Positions 1 to 8,933 are shown, counted from the stretch's first letter. The stretch: DNA of 64,000 nucleotides from Pirellulaceae bacterium (GCA_029243025.1 JAQWSU010000006.1:124001-188000); one strand, 5' to 3'. Numbers and translations: made by a program. Notes: generated from the sequence alone by a model not told the origin.

Positions 1-386
1 TGCATCGCGACTTGCTCACGATGCAATTGAGCCAATTGCCATTGCTCCGTCCCGCCTACGATCGGCTCTTCTGAGACCGCTTCGCTCACCGGGACGGAAA
101 CTTGCCTCGCCTCGACTAATTCCTGTTCGAGCGCTGCACAACGTTCGCAGGCCTCCGCGGGCGTCTCCCGACTCACGGGAGCGATTCCCACGGGACTGGC
201 CGCTTCAGAAGTTGCGGCCGCGGAGAATGGAATCGTGGCAACTTCGCCGCGGTAGTTTTCGCCTCGTAAGTTTGCCAACTGCCGTTGAACAATCTCATAT
301 TGTGCCTTGTATCGATACGTCACCAAGTAGCCAATTGCAACACCGATACCAAGTCCGATCAGCGCGGCCACAATCGGGGCAATCAT
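1..386 (-). CDS. Membrane-anchored protein, 3' end cut by window
   Basis: An open reading frame starts with ATG at 386 and runs off the window edge, giving 128 visible residues. Residues about 4-24 form one hydrophobic segment (IVAALIGLGIGVAIGYLV) followed by basic residues, so this is an N-terminal signal anchor with the rest cytoplasmic. Then come a low-complexity Ala/Ser/Pro stretch and a charged, Glu-rich part that may be the start of a coiled coil. It has the layout of RmuC or RNase Y type proteins, but no domain is visible, so I do not assign it. It is the last visible gene of the polysaccharide operon, 83 bp after the methyltransferase gene. Confidence 0.6.
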   Translation of the reverse strand, partial: MIAPIVAALIGLGIGVAIGYLVTYRYKAQYEIVQRQLANLRGENYRGEVATIPFSAAATSEAASPVGIAPVSRETPAEACERCAALEQELVEARQVSVPVSEAVSEEPIVGGTEQWQLAQLHREQVAM

Positions 387-400
387 AGTTTCACCTTACA

Positions 401-442
401 ACAGCTACAGTCTTCGTGAATACAGCTACAGTCTTCGTGAAT
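401..442. repeat. Two-copy 21-bp tandem repeat
   Basis: The unit acagctacagtcttcgtgaa plus t occurs twice in perfect tandem at 401-421 and 422-442. It sits between the methyltransferase stop and the start of the cut-off membrane protein gene, both on the minus strand, so it lies in the leader of the latter. The unit has no obvious dyad symmetry. It may be replication slippage or a duplicated binding site. Confidence 0.8.
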
Positions 443-469
443 TGTGCGGAGGTGTCCCAGTCGCTGGTT

Positions 470-1282
470 TTACACCTGGATCCCCATTCGTTGAATGGCG
501 GGTAACCAAACGGGAATCAGTCCAGACGGACGACAGAGTTCATCAACGGCTTTTCCCACTCCTGGCCAGCGTTCGGTTTCGTGCAACTCGTCGAATACGA
601 TCCACGATCCACTTTCCATCCTGGGTAGGCATGCTTGCAAACAGTCTCGTGTCGATTCATAGAGATCTGCATCAAGATGCAAAAAGCAAATACGATCCGG
701 CAAATTTGCTTCCAAAGTCCGATCGAAATAGCCGGGAATGAGTTGCAACCGGTCCAGATCGTTCGGGGTGCAGAACGCCGCCCCACGTGCGAGCGTCTCG
801 ATGGTGTCACGTACCGTTTGCAACGTCGAATCGGCCCAACCGTCAATCTCTCCAACCTTCTCAACCCGATCACCAATGTCGTGCTCACTCGCGGGCGGAA
901 AGCCCGTAAACGAGTCAAATCCAATCACCTTTCGATTCAGCGAATAATAGGCGTTTGCGAAGAGAAAGACACTCAGAAATTGTCCCCGCCCCACACCGCA
1001 CTCGACAATCTCGCCAGGCACCTCTTTGAGCTGTGAAAATAAATCGAAAAAGCCGTGGACCCGCAGATCAAATTCGGCCGTCGCAGTCGGCATTTTCTTG
1101 AGAAATCGATACCAAATTCGCTTTCGTAAACGGTAGGCCTCTTCACACGGAGCATCGCTGACTTCATGCTCTAGTTGGTTCAATAGAAAATTACGCCTGG
1201 TACCGGCACTCCGCGTCGAGAGTAACGCCTGCAACAGTTTGGTATAGATAAAACTCGATGGCTCTCGCTGGGTCGATTTCAT
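470..1282 (-). CDS. TylF/macrocin-type SAM-dependent O-methyltransferase
   Basis: The 270-residue product resembles the TylF family of SAM-dependent sugar or peptide O-methyltransferases. The SAM-binding motif I is visible as IVECGVGRGQFLS, followed by GFDSFTGFPP, and a late HLDADLYESTRDCL motif that in this family contributes metal or acceptor binding. Its place after glycosyltransferases and a CMP-sugar synthetase suggests it methylates a surface sugar (inference). The ATG at 1282 is chosen because a purine-rich gaagaagagag precedes it and it lies 37 bp after the upstream stop. A longer frame to 1492 would run deep into the upstream gene. Confidence 0.8.
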   Translation of the reverse strand: MKSTQREPSSFIYTKLLQALLSTRSAGTRRNFLLNQLEHEVSDAPCEEAYRLRKRIWYRFLKKMPTATAEFDLRVHGFFDLFSQLKEVPGEIVECGVGRGQFLSVFLFANAYYSLNRKVIGFDSFTGFPPASEHDIGDRVEKVGEIDGWADSTLQTVRDTIETLARGAAFCTPNDLDRLQLIPGYFDRTLEANLPDRICFLHLDADLYESTRDCLQACLPRMESGSWIVFDELHETERWPGVGKAVDELCRPSGLIPVWLPAIQRMGIQV

Positions 1283-1319
1283 CGATCTCTCTTCTTCAAG
1301 ACATCGCCTGGGACAACGA

Positions 1320-2558
1320 TCAACGGCACTTATCGATGCGACTGCCAGAACGGGAAACGGAATGATCCTCTGTGAATCGATGGAGAAGTAATTCACAAAT
1401 TTCGCGAACCGCACCCTGCCCTGCTGAAGCGGTAAGCACCACGCTGGCTGCCGCCTTGGCATCCGGTAAAGCGTCCGCCGCGGCCAAACCACAACCGACT
1501 CGAGTCAAGCTGTCCAGATCGTCCTGGCCATTTCCAAAATAGGCCGCTTGTTCGGGCAAAATGTCGTTCTGCGACAACCATTCCAACAATGTGGGCGAGT
1601 TAACTTTCGATTTATCAATGACGTCTAACCCAAGATCCCTGCACCATGCCGAGACGACCGGGTTCATCTCCGGCAACAATACCAGCAATTCCAGACCGAG
1701 CGAGCGAAGTTGCTTCACATCAAGCCCGTTCAATAGATCAGTATTCACGGTCTCATGCGAAAGACTCGAGAGACTATCATTCGTCAATAGTCGATCACCA
1801 TCAAAAGCGATCGCTTTCAAATTTTCGGGAATTAGTTCGCGCTTGTGCTCATGCGGTTGCTCATGCGGTTGCTCATGCGGTTGCAGTTGCTTGGCCAACA
1901 TGACTTGCGCTACTTCCAAATCAACCAACTCGTTGACGTCCAAATGACGATTTCGCGGAACGACAAACATGGACGTGCGACCAAAAAAACGATGGCGATG
2001 GGTTCGAAACCCATCTGTCTTCATAACGTAGACCGATCCACATTCAACATAAGTCGGATCCAACTGCTGTCTCATGAGTCGTTTCGACTTATCGTGGTTG
2101 ACACCAACCCCGTCGCCATTTTGTTGCTTCCAGACAAATTCATGAAAATGGGTCACGGCCAGCGCGCTATCAGATTCTTCTAACAGCAGCGAATGGACCA
2201 CATCGTCGATGTCCCCACCTGTCGTCAACGGAGCCGTGCATTGCAAGAACACTGTCAAATCAGGCTGATAGTTCTCGGACGCGTCCAGCGTCTCCAGCAC
2301 GTGCAACAAGGCCAACTCTGACGAATCAAAATCGCCGCTTAATGCGGCCGGTCGCCAAACCACCTCTGCTCCATGCTCCTCGGCAACTTGACCGATGTCG
2401 GCGTCGTCCGTACTGACCACCACACGATCGATATGACAACTGGATTTGGCCGCTTCAATCATCCAAACGATCAGCGGTCTGCCACATAAGGGCGCAAGAT
2501 TCTTGCGTGGAATGGCCTTCGAACCACCGCGTGCAGGAATGATGGCAAGCACTTCCAT
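1320..2558 (-). CDS. CMP-sugar synthetase (NeuA-like) fused to HAD phosphatase-like domain
   Basis: Residues 1 to about 230 are a cytidylyltransferase of the acylneuraminate/Kdo type, with the nucleotide-binding IIPARGGSKAIPRKN and VVSTDD motifs. Such enzymes activate nonulosonic acids as CMP-sugars. After a linker carrying three PHEQ repeats, residues about 250-395 form a HAD domain (KdsC/Kdn-phosphatase-like). Its motif I reads FDGDRLLTND, keeping both aspartates. The late metal-binding motif reads GNGQDD, where an Asp is more usual at the second position. The fusion order matches animal CMAS proteins, whose HAD part is structural. The exact sugar cannot be told from sequence. Ordinary length for a fusion of this kind. 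Confidence 0.85.
   Translation of the reverse strand: MEVLAIIPARGGSKAIPRKNLAPLCGRPLIVWMIEAAKSSCHIDRVVVSTDDADIGQVAEEHGAEVVWRPAALSGDFDSSELALLHVLETLDASENYQPDLTVFLQCTAPLTTGGDIDDVVHSLLLEESDSALAVTHFHEFVWKQQNGDGVGVNHDKSKRLMRQQLDPTYVECGSVYVMKTDGFRTHRHRFFGRTSMFVVPRNRHLDVNELVDLEVAQVMLAKQLQPHEQPHEQPHEHKRELIPENLKAIAFDGDRLLTNDSLSSLSHETVNTDLLNGLDVKQLRSLGLELLVLLPEMNPVVSAWCRDLGLDVIDKSKVNSPTLLEWLSQNDILPEQAAYFGNGQDDLDSLTRVGCGLAAADALPDAKAAASVVLTASAGQGAVREICELLLHRFTEDHSVSRSGSRIDKCR
1847..1882. repeat. 12-bp tandem repeat, three copies, inside CMP-sugar synthetase linker
   Basis: Three perfect copies of gctcatgcggtt run from 1847 to 1882. On the coding (minus) strand they encode PHEQ repeats in the linker between the cytidylyltransferase and HAD domains. 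The unit length is a multiple of three, so copy-number change would lengthen or shorten the linker without a frameshift. Confidence 0.9.
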
Positions 2559-2707
2559 GTGTTACCTCCGGGTTGTTTGGCATCGGACCTTCGCCGACGC
2601 AAGCGTCCATGGTGATAATCCATGGTCTGATTTGCGGTCAACAGCGATTGGTGCTAGCGTCGCGGAATTTACGAACAATTGCCGGGGTCAAATGGCATCT
2701 CAGATCG

Positions 2708-4165
2708 CTAAGCAGAGATTTTCCGCGACCACGCGGGCGACTTGGGCAGCATTTGGGAAGGCCAGACCTTGGCAAGACGAGACCGCATCCAGGTCTTCAG
2801 ACCCGGCTGAAGACCGCCCCCATTGAACCGTCCCTGATAGTCGGCGGCTGGCTGGTAGTAGCGATAGGGCTCTCCGAAGGTGGCCTGATAGTAGCCATAT
2901 TGGAGTGCCGGCAGGATATCTTGAGGCGCCAAACGGCGCGACAGCAAGGCGATCAATTGATCATGACTGCCGGGATTGAAGGTCGCATTTAACTCTCGGT
3001 AGAGTGCAATCCCAGCCAAGACCGACGGTTTCCGCCAATAGGCCGCTTCGATACCGACAGTCGATCCGAAAGTCAGCACCGTATCCGATGCACGTATCAA
3101 CGCGTAAGTGCTCACCGAATCTTCTGCTGGAATCACGGTCAGATTATTTCCGACCAAATGGTGAACGGCGCGGGTTTGTGGATTATTCACCCCTTTCAAA
3201 TTGGGATGCACGCGGATGTAGAGATGCGTTTGTTCGCATGCCTTCATCGCATGGACGATTTGCTGCAACCCATCCAGTTGACTTTTGTAGAGGGGATTTT
3301 TCCAGCTTTCGCCAATCGCTGCGAATTCATCTTCCGAGGAGGTAAAGATGGCGACGTTGCGTTTCGTCGGCGACCATTGTCCTGGAAGTTGTCCATTGTT
3401 CTGGGAATCAACGAAGCAGCGTCCCGATCGCACCCTTCCGCTTGCCCGCTCGTCGAACCAGCGTTCGGCCTGCAACTCTCGATCGGCTTCACCCTGCTCC
3501 CAGGTTTGCTGGACCGTCTTTGCACAGGCCAAGTGATCATGCGGCAAACGATTTTCATAGATTGAGTAGTAAGAATGGTCCTGGCCGACGTCATGAATCC
3601 GACAGTCGATCCCCTCAGCTTGGCAGGCGCGAAAGGCGGCTCGCAACGGTGCATAGCGACCATTGAAGACATAAACGCGATCCACGGTTTGTTCACGAAG
3701 TCGTGCTCGAAGCGAATAATAGACGCTCCAAGCCGCTCGCATCAGACCCGCCAATTCAAATGCATGGGCTCGTAAATCCACTTCGGAATCCCGATGTCGC
3801 GTAATCAATGACGACAAGACCGCCCAGCCAATATCAAAATTCTCTACGTGAAACGACTGCATGTGCTCGCGATCCAAAAACTCGGTCGGTAGTTCCTGGA
3901 GTTGCTGTTCCTGCTGGTCCGTCAAACGATAGTAGGTTGCAACCTGAAAGGGACCACGGATCCGCCGCAACCCAAGTTGACTGCGGCCAATACAGCGAAC
4001 ACATCGGGAAGCTTGTTGACGCGGATTATTGTCACAGGCCTGCATCTCACCGCGGCAGGTCAGCACCGTAACGTCGTCACCTGCATCAACGTGTTTCTGG
4101 ATCAACTCAAGATCGGTGACATGCAATTTCCAGTGTGCATAAGGTGCAAAGACAACGACGCGCAT
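2708..4165 (-). CDS. Capsule-type glycosyltransferase-like protein, paralogue B
   Basis: A 485-residue protein with a GT-B-like layout, paralogous along its length to the 5185-6648 product. The N-terminal beta strand (MRVVVFAPYAHWKLH) and the C-terminal half, with RVHPN, then FGSTVGIEAAYWRKPSVLAG, resemble the donor-binding domain of capsular polysaccharide synthesis proteins. Near residues 37-60 lie conserved cysteines ending in CVRC. There is no signal peptide or membrane segment, so it is probably cytoplasmic and may act at the membrane face. The ATG at 4165 has an upstream AGGA and lies 20 bp after the GT2 stop. Acceptor and donor are unknown. Confidence 0.7.
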   Translation of the reverse strand: MRVVVFAPYAHWKLHVTDLELIQKHVDAGDDVTVLTCRGEMQACDNNPRQQASRCVRCIGRSQLGLRRIRGPFQVATYYRLTDQQEQQLQELPTEFLDREHMQSFHVENFDIGWAVLSSLITRHRDSEVDLRAHAFELAGLMRAAWSVYYSLRARLREQTVDRVYVFNGRYAPLRAAFRACQAEGIDCRIHDVGQDHSYYSIYENRLPHDHLACAKTVQQTWEQGEADRELQAERWFDERASGRVRSGRCFVDSQNNGQLPGQWSPTKRNVAIFTSSEDEFAAIGESWKNPLYKSQLDGLQQIVHAMKACEQTHLYIRVHPNLKGVNNPQTRAVHHLVGNNLTVIPAEDSVSTYALIRASDTVLTFGSTVGIEAAYWRKPSVLAGIALYRELNATFNPGSHDQLIALLSRRLAPQDILPALQYGYYQATFGEPYRYYQPAADYQGRFNGGGLQPGLKTWMRSRLAKVWPSQMLPKSPAWSRKISA

Positions 4166-4185
4166 GATTCCGATCCTGAAGGCAA

Positions 4186-5166
4186 TTATGACACAGAAAC
4201 GCCAACTGTCGGTTGCCTGCTTTGAGCAGCCGCAACCGACACGTGCGGTTTCCGAGGGGCGGGGATTCGACGCTGATCGATGGCATGACCTGTCAGGGCA
4301 AAGGATTGGCGAATACGCATCGAGAACGGGGTTCTTTGTCGCCAGACCAAACCGAAATAATCAGCCCATTCGCGGAATGATGGACGTTCGATGGTTCGAA
4401 ACTCACGATGCAGTAACGGCGGTAAACGATTGGTATCGAAGCCCATAAACCGAGCATACCAAGCGATGAGCTGATTCACGGCCAACGAATAGTGCATTTG
4501 CTGAACGGCCGTGAAATGCTGTCCAGCAAAATAATTACGACCGTGCAAGCGATACTCGATGAGCGGTTCACCTAAATAGTACTTGTGTGCACCCAAAATT
4601 GACGATCCAAACACCAGCACATCGTCAGCCCGAGTGCGCCATTCTGATTCCAAAGCACAAGGAAGAATTCGCTTCGCCAACGCCGTACGCATGGACAGAC
4701 TGGAAGTAACGCCACCGATCCATTTTCGGTCGAGTAGAGTTGCGAGCGTCGATAGCCCCAAGTCTCGCGTGGGTAACGAGGAAGGTGGAGATGCTGTTGG
4801 ACCGGTCTGTTGATCGGCAACCGTGAGAAAATCAACCGTGGGATGTCGCTCAAAAACAGACATAGCACGCATCACATAGTCCGGACGGTATCGATCATCC
4901 GCATCCAAAAAGAACACCACATCTCCCGAAATTTCTCGCATTCCGCGATTAAAACAAGACAATTGGCCCGCATTACTTTTTCGAATCAGAAGCACGCGGT
5001 CCAGACTGCCAAACTCAGCCTCAATCCGCGCACAGGATCGGTCCGTCGAGCCATCATCGACAACAACAATTTGGTCAACCAACTGGGTTTGGTCCAAGAC
5101 GCTCTGAATCGCGTCACAAACGTAGTCGGCATAATTGAAGTTATTGATTAAGCAGGAGGTCTTCAT
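4186..5166 (-). CDS. Family 2 (GT-A) glycosyltransferase
   Basis: The 326-residue product begins KTSCLINNFNYADY, the usual opening of GT2 enzymes. It continues with QIVVVDDGSTDRS (nucleotide binding) and DVVFFLDADDRY, which carries the metal-binding DxD. It has no membrane segments. The start is set at ATG 5166 because GGTGGAGG lies 8 nt upstream. An in-frame GTG at 5181 would absorb this ribosome binding site into the protein. Flanked on both sides by paralogous capsule-type proteins in one operon, it likely adds a sugar to the same surface glycan (inference). Confidence 0.88.
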   Translation of the reverse strand: MKTSCLINNFNYADYVCDAIQSVLDQTQLVDQIVVVDDGSTDRSCARIEAEFGSLDRVLLIRKSNAGQLSCFNRGMREISGDVVFFLDADDRYRPDYVMRAMSVFERHPTVDFLTVADQQTGPTASPPSSLPTRDLGLSTLATLLDRKWIGGVTSSLSMRTALAKRILPCALESEWRTRADDVLVFGSSILGAHKYYLGEPLIEYRLHGRNYFAGQHFTAVQQMHYSLAVNQLIAWYARFMGFDTNRLPPLLHREFRTIERPSFREWADYFGLVWRQRTPFSMRIRQSFALTGHAIDQRRIPAPRKPHVSVAAAQSRQPTVGVSVS

Positions 5167-5184
5167 CGTTGGATCCTCCACCGT

Positions 5185-6648
5185 TCAGGCAGCTTTCCGA
5201 GGTTTCAGACGTTTAATGCGCTTTTGAGCACTGCCGTAGAGTTTGACAAAGCGGGACTTCACCCAGGAACTACGAGTTGGTTTCACCCATTCACCGCGAA
5301 ACCGACCTTCGTAGCGAGTTTCCGGTAAATAGTGCTCGTATTCGATTCCAAAGGTCGCCATGTAGTGGCCATATTTGATGGCGGGCAGTTGGGGCCTCGG
5401 TTCAAGTTGTTGATGCAGCAAATCCATCAACTGCTGATGACTTGTCGGATTATAAGTCGCACCCATTTCACGGTAGAATGACATTCCGGCCAGAATCGAA
5501 GGGCGCTGCCAATAAGCCGCCTCAATTCCCATGGTCGAACCAAACGTCAATACTTTCTCACAACCCAACAGTAACGAATAACTACAAATCGGGTCATCGG
5601 CTGGGATCACCGTGACGCGCGGTGACTTGAGTTCAGCCAGACCGCGTGTCTGCTGATTGTGCACAAAACACAGGTTCGGATGAACGCGAATGTAAAGATG
5701 CAAATCAGTATCAATTGACTCCAACGAATCAATCATCTTCTGCAGGCCATCCAGTTGACTTTCGTAGAGCGGGTTTTTCCAACTGTCGCCAATCGCTACG
5801 AATTCGTTTTCCGAAGAGACAAATACTGCGACGTTACGCCGCTGAGCATCCCAATTCTCGGGCAACTGTCCCTGCTGTTGCCCTTGAATGAAAGAAACAC
5901 CCACCTGCTCCACGCCCTGCGAGCGATCCTGAAACCAACCAGCCCCCAAGCCCTCGGCTTCCTCCTGGACGGTGGACGCTTCCCATGCCGCCTCCGCTTG
6001 CTCAACAAAGTAATCACAATCGTGGGGCATCGCGTTACGGTAGAGTTCGTAATGACGAAAATCATTTCCCCGTTCATGGAGCAGACATTCGACGCCCTCA
6101 GCTTGACACGCACGAAATGCGGCACGCATGGGAGCATGCCGACCATTAAAAACGTACATTCGATCCACGGACTGCTCCCGTAAACGACGTCGAACCGAGT
6201 GGTAGACTGACCACGCCGACCGCAGCAGCCCGTCAAGTTGATCTGCATTGGCTCGCAAATCCACATACGGATCGCGGTGAATGCTCACAATCGAAGACAG
6301 TGCGGCCCAACCAATGTCAAAGTTATCAACCCGAAGCTGTGACAAGGATTCGTGATCGAAGATATCGGTCTTCAATTCTCGCAGCTGCTGCTCTTCGTGA
6401 TCGCTCAAATGATAAAATGGTTCACAAGTTACATCACCTTCAAGCAAGCTTAAACCGTGAGCACTCCGGCCCATGCAACGCACACAGACATACTGCCTCT
6501 GCTGCTTCATGTCGCACTCAGGCATCTTGGCTTGGCAGGTCAACACGGTGACTTCGTCACCCGCATCGAGATGCTTTTGTGCCAATTCCAATTCCGTTTC
6601 GAAGTAACGCAACTTGTAGGCATAAGGTGCGTATACGATGATTCGCAT
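5185..6648 (-). CDS. Capsule-type glycosyltransferase-like protein, paralogue A
   Basis: First visible gene of the minus-strand polysaccharide operon, 487 residues. It aligns end to end by eye with the 2708-4165 product: same MRIIVYAPYAYKL start, same CVRC cysteine pair, YVFNGRHAPMRAAFRACQ versus YVFNGRYAPLRAAFRACQ, the same RVHPN and FGSTMGIEAAYWQRPSILAG motifs. DNA stretches are also closely alike (around 3280-3365 and 5752-5838). I chose ATG 6648 over ATG 6663 because GGAG sits 9 nt upstream and the paralogue starts at the same residue. It probably makes or extends surface polysaccharide. The precise activity is unknown. Confidence 0.7.
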   Translation of the reverse strand: MRIIVYAPYAYKLRYFETELELAQKHLDAGDEVTVLTCQAKMPECDMKQQRQYVCVRCMGRSAHGLSLLEGDVTCEPFYHLSDHEEQQLRELKTDIFDHESLSQLRVDNFDIGWAALSSIVSIHRDPYVDLRANADQLDGLLRSAWSVYHSVRRRLREQSVDRMYVFNGRHAPMRAAFRACQAEGVECLLHERGNDFRHYELYRNAMPHDCDYFVEQAEAAWEASTVQEEAEGLGAGWFQDRSQGVEQVGVSFIQGQQQGQLPENWDAQRRNVAVFVSSENEFVAIGDSWKNPLYESQLDGLQKMIDSLESIDTDLHLYIRVHPNLCFVHNQQTRGLAELKSPRVTVIPADDPICSYSLLLGCEKVLTFGSTMGIEAAYWQRPSILAGMSFYREMGATYNPTSHQQLMDLLHQQLEPRPQLPAIKYGHYMATFGIEYEHYLPETRYEGRFRGEWVKPTRSSWVKSRFVKLYGSAQKRIKRLKPRKAA

Positions 6649-6749
6649 GCTACCGGACTCCATTCGCGGCAGATTCCCAATCCGTCAGTAAGTATCCCCT
6701 GCGTCGCGGCGGGCAGGGATGCAGCGGGCGGGGATTTTCTCGGGCAGAC

Positions 6750-6777
6750 AGTATCAGCCGTTCTAGCATGCTGTCAA
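6750..6777 (-). promoter_or_regulatory. Promoter of the polysaccharide operon
   Basis: Read on the minus strand, TTGACA (6777-6772) is followed after 16 nt by GATACT (6755-6750). That is a perfect sigma-70 -35 box and a four-of-six -10 box. Transcription would start near 6743, giving a leader of about 95 nt before the ATG at 6648. It lies in the divergent gap shared with the ABC exporter gene. Confidence 0.6.
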
Positions 6778-6902
6778 CGTCACTCCCTGCCAGCAAGCCC
6801 TGAAATGCGCCTTGATCTTGGAGAGCGCCGAACAATCTGTTACAAGCGTCGCCCGGATCGATCCACTCTGTTTCGCTTTGGCACCCCCGCAACGTCGCCA
6901 TT

Positions 6903-8894
6903 ATGAAAAACTTCCTGCGAGCCGCTCGTCATGCTCTGCGCTATCGGCTCACGCTTGCTAGCGTCGTCGCGACAGCAATCTTGGTCGGACTCCTGTGGGG
7001 CATCAATATCGGGGCAGTTTATCCGTTTGTAGAAGTCATTTTCCGTGGGCAATCGTTACATGGTTGGGTCGACGAAGAAATCCAGTCGGTCGACACCCGC
7101 GTCGACGAACTGGAAGCAAAGCTGTTCTCACTCGAAGATCAAAGCAAAGCTCAACCGCATGATCCGGTGATTACCTCCGAAATTCGTTTGCAGCAGACTC
7201 GACTGGAAGCCGAACGGCAAGCGAAACACCGCTACGAGCAACTCGCGCCCTGGATTCGTCGATACGCACCCGACGACCCATTTCAAACATTGGTCTGGAT
7301 CGTCGCCGCCCTCGGACTCGGCACGGTACTGAAAAATGTCGCAGTATCGATCAACTCGATTCTCGTCGCCAGACTCTCGCACCTAACCGTATTCGGCCTG
7401 CGAAATCAACTTTATCGACGCACGTTAGCGAGCGATCTTTCCACGTTTAGCAAACGTCATAATAGCGTTGTGGTCAGCCATTTCACAAACGACGTCAACA
7501 AACTGAATGCAGGTTTAAGCAGCATTTTCGGCAAGGCCATGCTGGAACCATTCAAGATGTTCTTTTGCCTCGTTGGTGCCTGTTTGATCAGCTGGCAATT
7601 GGTGCTATTGTCGCTGATCATCACCCCACCAGCCTTGGTCCTGATGCGTTCTCTCGCGAAATCGATCAAACGAGCCAACCATCGCGCTATGGAAGAAATG
7701 TCTCAGATCTATCGAGTCATCAGTGAGACCTTGAACGGCATCCACACGGTGAAGGCGTTCACCACTGAAAGGTGGGAGCGGCTTCGTTTCCACAAAGCGT
7801 TGAAACGCTATCTTCGAACAGTGATGAAAATCGTGATCTACAACGCGTTCGCGCGTCCCATGACGGAACTCTTGGGCATCGGAGTTATTTCGCTGTCGCT
7901 TGTGGCGGGTGCCTACTTGGTCATTGAGCAGCAAACGCACTTGTGGGGCATTCGGATGTCGAGCCGTCCGCTGGGGCTGGCGTCGTTGCTGCTGTTTTAC
8001 GGATTTTTGGCGGGAGCCAGTGGACCCGCACGCAAGTTGTCAGGACTTTTAGTATCTCTGCAAGGCGGCTTTGCCGCCGCCGACCGCGTCTACGAATTGA
8101 TGGATCGCGAAACGACAATCACAAACAAGAAAACCGCAGTCACGATGCAAGAGCCGATCCATCGACTAGAACTAAACAACGTGAGCTTCGCGTATCAAGA
8201 GTCCGACTTGGTCCTGGAACAGGTCAATCTCCAAATCAAAGCAGGCGAAACGTTGGCGATCGTTGGCTCCAATGGTAGCGGAAAAAGCACACTCATCAAT
8301 CTATTGCTGCGATTTTACGATCCGACCGAAGGATCAGTCTCGATGAACGGCATCGATCTGCGAGAACTTCGCGTCCGCGCCTTGCGGCAGCGAATCAGCC
8401 TTGTCACCCAGCAACCCCACTTGTTTGATGACACAGTGATTAACAATATCCGTTATGGTTCGCCCACTGCGACCGATGCCGAAGTCGTAGATGCCTCTCA
8501 ACGAGCTCACGCACACGACTTCATCGTCAATGACTTGACGAATGGCTACGAATCATCGGTTGGTCAGCGCGGCAGTTGCCTCTCGGGTGGACAGCGTCAA
8601 AGAATCGCCCTGGCCCGCGCAATTCTCCGCAATCCAGACTTACTGATTCTCGATGAAGCGACCAGCCAGATTGACATTGAGAGCGAACAATCGATCCATC
8701 GCGCACTTGAATCATTCGTTCAAGGTCGAACAGCGATCATGGTTACGCATCGCTTATCGACGCTCCGGTTAGCGAGTCGCGTGGTCGTGATGGATGCCGG
8801 CCGCATCAATGATGTCGGTAGCCACGAAGAGTTAATCCGTCGCTGCGAAATCTATCAGCGGCTGCACGAAATCCATTTCCGCCGAGCGGCCTGA
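6903..8894 (+). CDS. MsbA-type ABC exporter, fused membrane and ATPase domains
   Basis: A 663-residue half-transporter. The first membrane helix (about residues 16-42) is followed by a hydrophilic, coiled-coil-rich segment of about 75 residues (50-125) before the second helix, much longer than usual. The remaining helices reach to about residue 380. The ATPase domain has Walker A (VGSNGSGKST), signature LSGGQRQRIALARA and Walker B (LLILDEATSQID) with the catalytic Glu. Such homodimers flip lipid A, lipid-linked glycans or peptides. Divergent orientation beside the glycosyltransferase operon suggests glycolipid export (inference). It is convergent with the next gene, 39 bp away. Confidence 0.88.
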   Translation: MKNFLRAARHALRYRLTLASVVATAILVGLLWGINIGAVYPFVEVIFRGQSLHGWVDEEIQSVDTRVDELEAKLFSLEDQSKAQPHDPVITSEIRLQQTRLEAERQAKHRYEQLAPWIRRYAPDDPFQTLVWIVAALGLGTVLKNVAVSINSILVARLSHLTVFGLRNQLYRRTLASDLSTFSKRHNSVVVSHFTNDVNKLNAGLSSIFGKAMLEPFKMFFCLVGACLISWQLVLLSLIITPPALVLMRSLAKSIKRANHRAMEEMSQIYRVISETLNGIHTVKAFTTERWERLRFHKALKRYLRTVMKIVIYNAFARPMTELLGIGVISLSLVAGAYLVIEQQTHLWGIRMSSRPLGLASLLLFYGFLAGASGPARKLSGLLVSLQGGFAAADRVYELMDRETTITNKKTAVTMQEPIHRLELNNVSFAYQESDLVLEQVNLQIKAGETLAIVGSNGSGKSTLINLLLRFYDPTEGSVSMNGIDLRELRVRALRQRISLVTQQPHLFDDTVINNIRYGSPTATDAEVVDASQRAHAHDFIVNDLTNGYESSVGQRGSCLSGGQRQRIALARAILRNPDLLILDEATSQIDIESEQSIHRALESFVQGRTAIMVTHRLSTLRLASRVVVMDAGRINDVGSHEELIRRCEIYQRLHEIHFRRAA

Positions 8895-8933
8895 CCCACT
8901 TCGCTGCTCCGCTGGAAAGTTCGCGAGAGCCGT

